Source of the DNA: Babylonia areolata
Taxonomy: Eukaryota > Mollusca > Gastropoda > Neogastropoda > Buccinidae
DNA: 64,000 nt
NCBI RefSeq assembly: GCF_041734735.1
Contig: NC_134876.1
Coordinates: 23,678,752 to 23,742,751, forward strand
Reading direction: 5' to 3'
Shown: positions 32,490 through 43,213 of the stretch, one piece after another
Layout of the letters: every line of letters starts with the position of its first letter
How positions within the stretch are numbered: the stretch's first letter is position 1
Made by a program: the position numbers and the translations under genes
The notes under the pieces: model-generated
What the model was told of the DNA's origin: nothing
The model's input: only the letters and a program-made list of their open reading frames with translations
Database searches by the model: none

Positions 32490-32700
32490 TGACGGGCGCA
32501 GTAGCCGAGTAGTTAAAGCGTTGGACTTTCAATTCAAGGGTACCGGGTTCGGATCTCGGTAACGGCGCCTGGTGGGTAAAGGGTGGAGATTTTTCCGAGA
32601 TCTCCCAGGTCAACATAATTATGTGCAAAGCTCCTTGTGCCTGAACCCCCTTCGTGTGTATACGCAAGCAGAAGATCAAATACACACAATAAAGAATGTG
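32490..32700 (+). mobile_element. tRNA-derived SINE with near-complete tRNA head
   Basis: The head at about 32492-32567 has A box TAGCCGAGTAG, 'TTAAAGCGTTGGACTTTC', B-box-like GGTTCGGATCT and a possible acceptor pairing of GGCGC with GCGCC. This resembles a Leu/Ser-type tRNA. A body of about 130 bp follows, ending near AATAAAGAATGTGTAATTC. It directly precedes a family X copy. The loop and body sequence rule out a normal tRNA gene. Confidence 0.75.
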
Positions 32701-32742
32701 TAATTCATGTCAGCGTTCGGTGAGTTATGGAAACAAGAACAT

Positions 32743-32905
32743 ACTCGTACTCAGCATGCACAACCCCGAAAGCGGAGTATGGCTGCCTACATGGCGGGGT
32801 AAAAACGGTCATACACGTAAAAGCCACTCGTGTACATACGAGTGAACGTGGGAGTTGCAGCCCACGAACGCAGCAGCAGAAGAAGAAGATACACAGAATG
32901 TTGCG
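32743..32905 (+). mobile_element. SINE-like family X, forward copy
   Basis: CCCGAAAGCGGAGTATGGC, 'GCGGGGTAAAAACGGTCATA', 'AACGTGGGAGTTGCAGCCC' and an AGCAGAAGAAGAAG-type tail. It is nearly identical to 53744-53893, which implies recent activity, and related to inverted copies at 13253-13385 and 58075-58190. Confidence 0.8.
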
Positions 32906-33374
32906 CAAGAACACAGTGGAATTGAAAATCTTGACTGATTTAGAGCAATGACAATGAGTTTATTGCCATTAACTCTTTCTTTCTTTCTTTCTTTTTTTTT
33001 CCCTTTTTTTTAAACTGTTCTTTTTATTCGGAGAGAAACGATTCAACATAACAATACTAGGATGATGGTTACAGAGGATGAATGAAAATATCTCAAACAA
33101 AAGAAATAAAAGTTAAAAGATAGTGAAAGGCGTTAAATCAATTCAGTTTATCAGTATCATAATTATGTAGTGGGCTACTATAACATGAATAATGGAGAGA
33201 AATAAAAGTGTTGGGGATTGAAATTAAAGACAGGATAATAAAAATGTAGGAATGAAAGCGTGATTTATAACAGAACAACTAATGGTACATGTTAATAATT
33301 ACATAATTAATAAACAGCATGTATGCACATCAAATCACCGACATGGCACATGTGAAGTGACTAAAATCAGAGTA

Positions 33375-33500
33375 AAGGAAGTGCTAAGATCATAACCCCA
33401 CGCCTACACGACTGAGGCCTCGAAACCCTGATCACTTGTGCATACTGAACATCAGAAATTGAACCAGCATCTAACCCAGTCTACAACAGTGCTTCCTTTA
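33375..33500 (-). mobile_element. SINE family D, reverse fragment
   Basis: Carries 'GAGGCCTCGAAACCCTGATC' and 'AACATCAGAAATTGAACCAG', matching in reverse the B-box region of the copy at 31245-31462 and the fragment at 46690-46830. Confidence 0.5.
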
Positions 33501-33594
33501 TGGCATTACTGAATTCTTATGACTTTTCTTTATTACTGATAGTTACAGTCGTAAACGTTGTGTGCTCGTGGAAGTTAGGACTTGTTCTGTTATA

Positions 33595-33915
33595 TGATAG
33601 TCAGTCGTGTCCGACTATGACCATCAGAAAAGGAGAGGAGGCAACTGCTGTTCTGACTATTTGGGCTAGAATTTGATTATGGTGGAGAGTGTCTCGCCCA
33701 AGTTACATCCCCACTCTCTCGGCCAAGAGGGTTTTAGGACAGTCGGCGTTGGGATGGTTCCAAAAGGTCAACCAGCCCACAAGGCTGCAGCACTAAGAGC
33801 CAGTGCAATTTTGCCTCCTAGTCTGAGAGTCATAATCTTTCACAAAAGACTAAGCTGTAAATGATTTCCCATTGACTGGAGAAACCATTGATAATACAGC
33901 TCTCACTTTGCTGTT
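33595..33915 (+). repeat. dispersed repeat, single-unit relative of the 26.1-kb minisatellite region
   Basis: Aligns along its length with 26130-26760: 'GGGCTAGAATTTGATTATG', 'CGCCCAAGTTACATCCCCAC', 'AAGAGCCAGTGCAATTTTGC' and 'ACAGCTCTCACTTTG'. It has only one copy of the 39-bp unit, so it shows the state before the expansion at 26159-26548. Confidence 0.75.
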
Positions 33916-34134
33916 GGCCCAAATGTAAACTTATGTCAATCTGTGATGTAAGCCGAGTGTTGGACTTGTTCTGTAATACTGGGTAAATACTATTATGGAA
34001 ATTCTGCACTTTCTATCCCGGGCCCCGCTCCATTTTGTATGACAATGAGGACACAATTTGTTGCATTGACAGAACAATGTTTGCATGTGTGAGTATGTGT
34101 ATACAAAAATGAATAATACTCATATTATTAAAAA

Positions 34135-34545
34135 AAACGCGCTTGTTAAGCCAATCCTGATCAAAATGACCTCAAAAGTTTTCGCCCTGTATCCACGGCA
34201 TCGTTAACTGCTTTTATTTCCACAGTTACTGGGAAAATAAATGTTCCCTTCCAGCTGTAGACCATCTGGCAACAAACTTTCGTTTTCTTCTAAATCTCAT
34301 ATCTTTTCATTCAGCACGAATTACCCACAGCACTGGAGCTGCTTTGCTAATAGTGGTAAATGACCGTCTGTACTGTCTCTTGATGAACTGTCGAGGCGAA
34401 CTGTCTGTTTCAGCTGATCTGTTGGCTGCGTTCCACACCGGCAACAGACCACAGTATGCTCCATCTGACAGGCTGGAACGGGATTCAATCAGCAAAAGTT
34501 CTGAATCAGTTTTCTTCATACCCACTTCCAAATTGTCTCTTTGAA
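34135..34545 (+). mobile_element. decayed L2-like LINE reverse transcriptase fragment
   Basis: Forward translation gives 'KSFRPVSTASLTAFISTV', then 'HSTGAALLIVVNDRL' and 'ELSVSADLLAAFHTGN'. These are clear decayed versions of the L2-type RT motifs NFRPVSNL, HSTETALLKVVNDLL and [17 protein letters not shown]. Stops and frame changes separate the blocks, so this is an old relic. Confidence 0.75.
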
Positions 34546-34764
34546 CAATCTCAGTCTGATCCAACCCTGATCTCCTGACTGGGCTAAGGCTCTGTTCTAT
34601 ATCTCCTTTGTGATCGCTCTGTAAACACTACTCCTCTTCCTGATGTCATTTGACGGTCGTCATTCTGTTCTCGAGTCACAATTCTTTTAGTGATACTCAT
34701 CTACAGAAGTCTGCATTACCAAGCCAAATTGACAATCCGATTCAGTTAATGCAAGATTGTATAT

Positions 34765-34995
34765 GGTCATGTCACACGCTCCTCTGGTCTTGCTAAAACA
34801 ATCTTACAAGGCACAGTGAGGGGAGGAAGAAGAAGAGGCAGACAGAGGAAGAGATGGGAAGACAACATTCGAGAGTGGACAGGCATGGAGCTGAGAGACA
34901 CCCTGAGAGCGGCCGAGAGACGCGAGGACTGGAGAAAGGTGGTTGACAAAGCTTCGAAGGCGTCCCAAAGGATTCGGAATCTGAGGGATCGGTGA
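34765..34995 (+). mobile_element. C-terminal end of an RTE-like LINE RT, with 3'UTR to about 35110
   Basis: One uninterrupted 76-codon frame reads GHVTRSSGLAKTILQGTVRG, then RRRGRQRKRWEDNIREW, TGMELRDT and ...RIRNLRDR-stop. This basic G-R-P/Q-K-RW-DNI-EW-TG signature is typical of the C-terminus of many animal LINE polyproteins. A CpG-rich 3'UTR follows (GGGGAGCCCCGGGTGGGGAG). It is a different family from the adjacent L2-like relic and much less decayed. No RT core is present, so it is 5'-truncated. Confidence 0.75.
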
Positions 34996-35109
34996 CGGTG
35001 ACGGATCAACGTTTACAACCCCTCAGGAACTGAATCTCATCTCCGATCTCCGGCCTCTGACTGTTGCATCCTGCGGGGAGCCCCGGGTGGGGAGATGAGA
35101 AATCGAGTG

Positions 35110-35223
35110 GTTCTTGAAATTTCTAATTGTTTCTTTCATGCAAACCAGCCGTTGGTTGGAGAGTTGGGCGCTAAACAATTTCATATTATGTTGTTTTATT
35201 TCTTCAGTTTTCTGTTACTGAAA

Positions 35224-35254
<31 letters not shown>

Positions 35255-36085
35255 AATATGAGTATACAAGTGTATTTGGGGTAGGGCCGGGGATGAGATG
35301 TGGGAATGTAAATGGGCGTCTGTGTGCATTCATGGATGTATTGATGTATGGTGGGGGATACACATCTGTAAGTGTGTGTGTGTCTTAAAACGTGACATTT
35401 TTTTTTTAATTTTTTTTTTTTTTTTTTTTAATCAGATTGATGTTATTGAAACTTGTTAAATTGATTTGTTAAATATGTTGCTTTTTAAAGCTCATATCAT
35501 TGTCAGTTGTTTTTGTTTTTTTTAAATTTGATTTTCTTTGTGTTGCTCAGTTCAGTAACATCAATTCAAATGATTTGCTTAAAGTTCAGTACAACAAAAA
35601 GTTAATCTGACAGTGTGTCTGTGTGTGTCCAGTGTGTCTCTGTGCCGTGTGTCGGTTTGCATGCTTGCATCACGGTCTGCTTGCCGCGTGCATGTGCTCA
35701 GTTGTGTGCATGTGTATACGTATTATTCAGTGCCGGAGTAAAAAGGTGTATAAACTCAGAAGAACTAATCACAAGTCAGTATTAATCGAGACCGAGACGG
35801 GAAAAGGAGACACATGCACACATCAGTACAAGAAAAAGAAATGAAGATTGACTGACACGTGTGCGGGTGTGAAAAAGGTCAGTGGCATCTGCTCCCAACC
35901 CAAACGGATATAGTTTCAGTTTCAAGGCATCCCAAACGAACACAAATCTTTCATTTTGTGGTACTGATGTACATGTGTCTTCTTTTTTAGTGTCAGTCGG
36001 TTAAGTAACACTGTCTGGATCTGGGTGAATACGTTGCTGAAGCCAAGATTGACTATAACCGCAACACAGGAAGTTTGCGCACAGG
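35110..36085. other. intergenic DNA, no gene
   Basis: A CG/TG dinucleotide run near 35226-35250, a T-rich block at 35398-35432, and TG-rich sequence near 35610-35720. Nothing supportable as a gene. Confidence 0.6.
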
Positions 36086-36087
36086 GG

Positions 36088-36740
36088 TAGTCAAGTCAAG
36101 TCAAGTCAAGTCAAATCAAGTCAAGTCAAAATGATCTTTATTGAGGGTAAAAGAATAAGCTTATACAGCTTTTTTACTAGACATCCTGCCCTCAGAAAAA
36201 AAAGTGAAGAAAATTAATTAAAAAATATAAATAAAAAAGGAAGAAATGGGGGAAGTGGGAGTCTGGAAAGGATAATATGGAAATAAACAATTACAAGAAA
36301 CACACAAAAATTCTACCGAGAACATCAACAACAACAACAACAGAAATAATACAAGCGTAAATAGCAATACATTTACATGTGATACTGACACGATTACCGT
36401 CAATATGCAGTGCGACATTCTTACATCATTAACTTAATTCAAGAAGAAAAGAGAGAGAGAAAGAGACAAGTGAACAAGTGGTGTTGGCTGAAGGCCGTCT
36501 GTCTGAAGCTAGCTGACTTGTCTTCAGACAGATTGTTCCACTTCACTCTTGTACTGCTAAAGAATGGGGTTCTATATTATTCATTGTTTGATGCTGGCAC
36601 TGCAAAACATCTGCTTCTGTTAGTTGCTGAGTGTGTAATTATTTGCTGTGTGTTTCGACAACGGGAATCCTTAGCAACCCATAAATTGTCCAGCTGCAGG
36701 CGGACTGCATGTCATTTTCAACTGTAATTTAGTTGTCAAT
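36088..36740 (-). mobile_element. L2-like LINE 3' portion with (CAAGT)n tail
   Basis: The tail AGTCAAGTCAAGTCAAGTCA at 36088-36128 is followed by 3'UTR; then, on the reverse strand near 36600-36480, 'RCFAVPASNNE', 'TPFFSSTRVKWNNLSED' and 'SASFRQTAF' match the C-terminus of LINE RTs (compare [10 protein letters not shown] in the 6.4-kb element). Stops are present. It lies immediately upstream of the predicted WAPL promoter. Confidence 0.7.
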
Positions 36741-36844
36741 GCATTTCTTGGTCTAAGGGAGACAAATAAAATTCTTCAAAATGTTAAAATCGAGAATAAT
36801 CTTCCGTGTTTTATACGAAAAGACGCCCTCATCAATGCTGGTGA

Positions 36845-37000
36845 CTTTGTATAAATGAGGCCTCTGCGCCTGCGCGTTAGGGTAAAACACATTCGTGAGG
36901 TAAAATGGCGCTTGCCATCGTTGATCCTGACGCTTTGTGAACAAACTTTGCCTGAATGCAGACAATCAGGGACAAATTACAAGTTGAAGACATACTACAG
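36845..37000 (+). promoter_or_regulatory. WAPL: probable WAPL core promoter and untranslated exon 1
   Basis: Within 60 bp lie TATAAA (36850-36855), an NRF1-like TGCGCCTGCGCG (36865-36876) and a YY1-like AAAATGGCG (36902-36910). This is the usual makeup of housekeeping promoters, with YY1 just downstream of the start. CATACTACAG|GTACAT at 37000/37001 is a good donor that could end an untranslated first exon. It would join to TTATTCAG|GGG (38559) or GGGCAG|CC (38604) before the start codon. No other promoter-like region is seen upstream of WAPL. Confidence 0.5.
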
Positions 37001-38558
37001 GTACATTTCACTATAATTGGTTTCTGTAGCATATGTTGGATGAAACGTCAGTTGCATGATTTCGCCAGTTGTTACGTGCAAAAACTGTAAACACGAATGC
37101 GAGCGTTAGGCGTCCGTCACTTGCAGTCACACAGATCAGTGTACCAGTCCATACATATGTTTCCGGAAGGGGTTTTACTCTGTCTTTGAAATTAAAATTA
37201 CATACGCTATATGTAACGAGCTTGTTGGTCGTCTGAAACGCTGCGATTGGTGGATTGCACAGGGTACAGTTGTGCACTTAGTGCACAACGAGCACTTGTT
37301 GAACCTTAGTACTGGTCTACTTATGCTTGTGAATAGGTGAACACGCTTGCGATCAGGAGACTAGGTTTTGAACTAAGTTATATAAACGCTTATTATACTG
37401 CCTCAGGTACAATAGCACAATAGCTGAGTGTGCGAATGATGAATTTGGTTGAAACTGAGGGCATTCCAGTTTATATATGAGGTTCCTGGGTTCCGTTGCA
37501 GTAGGGTTTAATTAAAGGGTTAAACTTAAAGGTTGAGGTTTTACGATTTCTGTGGTCAGAAGATACAGTGCTAGAAGCCTCTTTGGGGTTTTTCATTTGT
37601 GTGTATGTATGCAGAATTAAAAAAAAAAATCCTGTGTCAGTATATGATAAGAGCAGCTACCACCCATGGCAAATAATGAAAAATCATCATGATCATGTTA
37701 AACTTTGTTATGTAGAATTAGGCAGACATAAGTTCAGAATCCAAACATCCCCAGCAAGAAGTGCATTATTCCAAAAATCAATGTTACAGAAGTTGACACA
37801 CATGACTGAGTGATGTCAAAAATTGTCACCAGTCAGAAACTCATCCTCTCCTTTCTAATTCTATAATAATTATGTTTCATAAGTTATGGGTATCATGTTT
37901 TAAAAAATCATATGAATTTAGTCTTGCAGTTGCTTAATTTGAAAAAAAAAAAAAAAAAAATCTTTGCAACATATTTCATGCATACATCAGAAAAGATGGA
38001 AACACGTGTGGTTTAGATTTCTTGTGCCAAGCTTTTTACATAGTGAATATATGAATTCACTGCCCATGTGGCTGTAAAACTAAAAGGCTATAAATGGGAC
38101 TGATGACATCTGATGACAACTTCCCCTCTACCTTTCAAAGGACATATAATGATTATTATTTCTAAAGAAATTGCTTTAGATTGCTGTCTCTGAATCATGC
38201 AAAACTGACTACAGGCAAATTACATTTATGGAACTTGATTTTCCTTATAATTTTAATCTTGGTCATAGCCTACATTTCTGATTTTCAGTTTAAATATATT
38301 TTTATTTCAAAAGATTAAATTAATTTTTTTGTCTTTTTATGTTATACTTTTGATCAGCTTTTGTGAGTGACCCATTATGAAAATACACTCAATGACATAA
38401 ACACTAAGGTGGGTTGTATTATCAGTAGTAAGAGTACTAAGAGCAGAAGGGTGATCAGTATGTCTGCATTGCTTACTCAAGGGTTTATTTTCATGTTCAT
38501 TCACTCATAAGTCATATTGTTACAGTATGAAACTAAACATTTTTATTCACATTATTCA
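37001..38558 (+). other. presumed WAPL 5' intron
   Basis: Mostly unique A/T-rich DNA with a poly-A run near 37942-37960 and no recognisable transposon. A short palindromic stretch TGTGCACTTAGTGCACA lies at about 37271-37287. No gene seen. Confidence 0.5.
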
Positions 38559-38606
38559 GGGGTTTGTGTTTTAATGTGTGGTTTCCTGTCACTATGGTGG
38601 GCAGCC

Positions 38607-40694
38607 ATGAGTACCTCCAGCACTGTGAGACGTTTTGGAGCCACCAAAACCTATGGCAGAACCAGAGGAAGCAACTCCAAGACGTCTTTTGATGAAAAAA
38701 CTGTAGCAATCAAAGCATCTCCAGCCCACACAAAATGGGGTAAAACAAACTTTGTCGCAATTCGTGAGGACAAAAAGTCTGTGTTTGAACCTCAGCCGGA
38801 ACCAGCAAAGAAGGATACCAAGCCAGAAGATCCTTTCAGTTTTGATACTGAAGATAAGCGCAAGGGTAACACAAAAACCCAGCGCACTGTCATCGTTGCT
38901 GAGCCACAGAAGGCCTCTACACGCCTCCCTGCTTCCAGGATCGTGACACAGGGAAAGAGGGGAGCGAATGTGGAGCCTAAGGACTTTGTGGGTGCCCAAA
39001 GTAATGAGACTGCCATTGCTCGGCCAGGTAGAACCTACAGCAGATCACAAGAGGGGCGTTTGCCCTCCAGCCCTGCAGTTCCCTCATCGCAGCTCATCTT
39101 GGACCAGTTTGTGGAAGTGGGGAAGACAGTGAGGACGGATTCTGGGTATGAGGTGGTGTATTCCATTGAACCGCATGAGCCTGGTACAACAAGCCAGATT
39201 CCTGCGACCATTGGGTCTTCACCACCTAGCGTCAAAGAGAAAACCCCTCCTCCGAAAAGGCCTAGAGCAGAAGCTGCTCCTCCTTCAGGTAATGAGAACA
39301 GGGCCCAAGCAAAATCAAGTGCAAAACCAAGTGCCGTGTCTGATGATGAGGATGATGATGACATCTTCCCTGCTACCTTTCGAAGGACACCCTTGAAGAC
39401 GTACACTGGAGAGATCATCACGCCTGTCATTGATATTCCTGATGACCCCCCTCCGAAGAAGCGAAAGAAGGGGCCGACGGGTTTACCAAGAGGACGTCGA
39501 CCATCGCGTTACACAGACCCAGGTTTGATAGAGGAATACCGTAAGAGATATGAAGCAACGCATGGAAAGAAGGAACCCACCGCAGGCATGTTTAACAGCA
39601 CTGTGGTCTCCAGCAAAGAGCTGAAGGGAACACAAGGTACGACGTTAGTGGTTGTCTGTAAACCCAAGGTTGAGGTGTCTGAGAAGAAAGATGATGTGCA
39701 GACCAAGTACTTCAAAAATGTGAAAAAGGAACTGAACAAAGCAGACAAGAACTTGGAGGCAGCGGAAACCACTTCCCAGGAAGATGCCAGCTCTGTGCCA
39801 TCCACCCCATCTTCACAGCCTGCAGCAGCAGTAACCCCCTCTCCAATCATCAAAAAATCATCAGCGTCTTCACAGGACACCAGCTCAGCTAACAGCACAC
39901 CGACTCGGATACTGAAGGTTCGTTTTGCTGATGAAGAAACTTGCTCTGCTGCCAACACCTTAACTTCCTTATCAAAGTCTTTGGTTCAGAAACAACCAGC
40001 AAGGACTGACAGTAGACAGAAACAGGCCTCGCAGTCAAACCAGGAATCAGTTTCTTCAGATCTGAGTGACAGTTCTTCCAACAGCACCCCCAACAGTAGT
40101 TCAGCTGACAAAAACGATTCTGGTATTGCCTCACGGACACGCTCTGGTGGTGGCAGGCAGTACAGGATTTTCAAGTCCAGAGGACCTCCACAGCCTGCCA
40201 CAAAGGACACCGCTAAAGAAGGCGAGTCTGGCGGGCAGGAAGATAAAGACGAGAATGGTTCCAAGGCTGACTCACCGCCCATGCCAGAACTGACTCCTGA
40301 AGCAGCTGAGGTTTCAAACGGTGAGGACACTGCAGACAAGGAGCAGAACCCACCTGACATCACCGATGAGGCAGAAGCCAAACCGGCAGCAGAATCTCCC
40401 CAGGTGTCTCTGGAAAAAGAGGCACCGTCAACCGACTCTCAGGTATCTCAGCAAAGTGGTCAAGACATTTCAGAAACTGCCGAAGAGTCTGCTGCTGATT
40501 CTCAGGCGAGAACTTCAGACTCTCAGGAGACTCCTTCTCCGGTGGCATCTGATGATTCTCAGGAACTCTCTCAAGAGGTGTCGCCTGCCGAAGGGAGTCA
40601 GAAGGAAGACAGTGTACCTGCTGCTCCACGCCGATTCTTCAAGTCCAAGACTTCATCCAGTGCCTCAAGTTTGCAGCGCAAGGTGTTCGAAAAG
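38607..40694 (+). CDS. WAPL: WAPL large first coding exon (disordered N-terminal half)
   Basis: 696 codons, rich in Ser, Pro, Glu and Lys. Residues 1-20 align with the human N-terminus but read TYGR where human has TYSR; a true RTYSR occurs at 142-146. DPFSFD (75-80) stands where human has DPFGFD, and no FGF tripeptide is present anywhere in the exon. Three similar short motifs recur: KYFKN (367-371), RIFKSR (520-525) and RFFKSK (676-681). The exon ends RKVFEK and continues in exon 2 as [12 protein letters not shown], matching human RSPTKAVYNARHW. The open frame extends 30 codons upstream, but those residues come from 5'UTR or intron. Confidence 0.95.
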
Positions 40695-41097
40695 GTATGG
40701 TTGACCAGAAATGCATTGAAAGTTTAAATTATGTAGTGTAGTTTAGTTGTACACAATTAGAGTTTGTGCTTGAGCCAGTTAAAAACTTAACTGAATGATC
40801 AGAGTGTCACTCTCAACAATGTGCATGTGTAATGTACACATGTCAGCATGTACCTGTATGATACACTGTAACTGAGTGTAAGTGTGACAAGTGTCAGTAT
40901 GTTCCTGTGCATCTGTTCTGTGTTAGTGTATTCTACCTCATGTATACTTAATAATAATAATAATAATAATGGATACTTATATAGCACACTATCCAGAAAT
41001 CTGCTCTAGGTGCTTTACAAAAACGCTTTTGATAACCTAAAACATTATATCTATGTTACAAACACACACCAAAATGTGACCACACACACACGCGCGC

Positions 41098-41170
<73 letters not shown>

Positions 41171-42798
41171 CACACACTGCATACATACATTTTAACATAC
41201 ATGTGTATCTAACAGCTACCCTAACACATATGCACACATAGGCAGGCACAAACTTACATAAACACACGCACACACAATACACATTCATATACATGCATGT
41301 AGTTGTGGACCTGCCTCAATTGAACTTATTGCTGAGGGAAAAGGTGAGTTTTGAGACGAGATTTAAAAGATTCGAGGGAATCAGAATGACGGAGATTATC
41401 AGGGAGCTTGTTCCACGTCTTTGGCGATTGAAAAGAAAACGATCTGTGTCCATAGGCCTTACTTCTGACGTGAGGTATCCTGAGAAGTCGAGTATCAGGA
41501 AGAACGGAGCTGGCGAGACGGGGTATAGATATGGATGAGTTCAGAAAGATACTTTGGGCCAGATCCGTTGACTGCAGAAAAGGTCAGAGTGGATAGCTTA
41601 TAGTCTATTCGATCAGAAACAGGCAACCAGTGGAGAGACTGAAGGAGAGGAGAAACATGGTCAAATTTAGAAGCTCTGCAAATGAGTCTGGCAGCGTTAT
41701 TCTGAATTCGTTGGAGTCTGTCTAACAGGTATTTGGGAAGGCCGGCCAAAAGAGAGTTGCAGTAATCCAATCTTGAGAGAACCAGAGAGCATACAAGTGT
41801 CTTGGTTGCATCGGTTGAGAGATAGTGGCGGATAGAGCTGATTCTACGCAGTTCCAAATAGGCAACTTTACAGATATTCGAAATGTGCTGTTGGAAGGAA
41901 AGAGACTGGTCCAGGATTACACCAAGACTGCGAACAGAGGGAGAAAGTGAAACAGGTGTGCTATTGATCAGAACAGAGTCAGGAAAGGAAGGATGTTGAC
42001 GAAACTTCTTTGGACAGGTTATCATAAATTCAGTCTTATCATCATTTAATTGCAGCTTGTTGAGAGTCATCCAGTCCTTTAGGCCAGCAATGCACTCCTG
42101 TGTTTGAGTCACCAGTGCATCAAATTCAGCTATGGAAGCCGACTGATAAAGTTGTGTGTCATCAGCAAAGCTCTCATGCGACATCGCATGATGACTGATG
42201 ACATCCGACACAGGAGCCGCATACAGCACGAAAAGAACAGGACCTAGGACGGACCCTTGTGGGACACCATATTTCAAGGCAGATACTCTAGAGTATGTAC
42301 CATTTACACACACTTTCTGTGTACGATCTGACAGGTAAGACGTGATCCATGCTAGTGCAGTGTCACGAATACCAAAGGAAGTTTTAAGTCTGTTCAAGAG
42401 GATAGAGTGGTCGATAGTGTCAAAAGCTGCTGACAAATCTAAGAGAGCGAGAACAGATATCTTATCCTCATCAAATCCCGAAAGCAAATCATTCACTATT
42501 CTAAGAAGGGCTGTTTCGCAACTATGACCACGTCTATAAGCTGACTGGTGGGAATTAAGTATATTTATATTGTATGGCATGCATGTGTGAGTGCTATGGC
42601 TGTCTTTCAGTTTGTAATTTCTTGAATATGTTTACATCATATCAATACATGTACTGATTTTAGCATAGAATGATAGATTCTCACTTACTCAGTGACTGTT
42701 TAATTTCTTTTGTCTTTAAATTACCATTTGTCAGTCTCAAAAGAGAAGATTGCCATGGACTTCAGTCATGCATGGTTGTGTTTTTTTGTTGGTGTTTT

Positions 42799-42832
<34 letters not shown>

Positions 42833-42847
42833 TCTGTGTTGTCTGTC

Positions 42848-42895
<48 letters not shown>

Positions 42896-43175
42896 AGTGT
42901 GTGTGAAGTTTATAAATTCTACTTTTATATTGTGGATAAGGATGAATTGAATGTTCAGTAATATTTAAATTTTGCCATTTCATTATGTCAGAAGGTACAA
43001 CTTACAAGTGCAGGAATATATTTTGGTTTGTTTGTGTATGTCATTTGTTTTGTGTTTGTACGTGTGTCAGTATACTATACATGTATCACTGTATGCATAC
43101 ATGTACAAAGGTGCCATATAATATACACACATATGAACCAGCAAATGCATATGTACGCATATCTATAAAAGGTAA

Positions 43176-43213
<38 letters not shown>

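Noticed and set aside
32490-32570. tRNA gene
   Set aside because: A tRNA-like head with A and B boxes, but the cloverleaf is imperfect and it continues into a SINE body and A-rich end.
38517-38606. Upstream Met giving 30 more WAPL residues
   Set aside because: The added residues are hydrophobic and Cys-rich, unlike any WAPL N-terminus. The region contains likely splice acceptors, and family similarity begins after the ATG at 38607.
39035-39958. Reverse-strand ORFs of 131-149 codons inside WAPL exon 1
   Set aside because: Antisense shadows of a Ser/Glu-rich coding exon.
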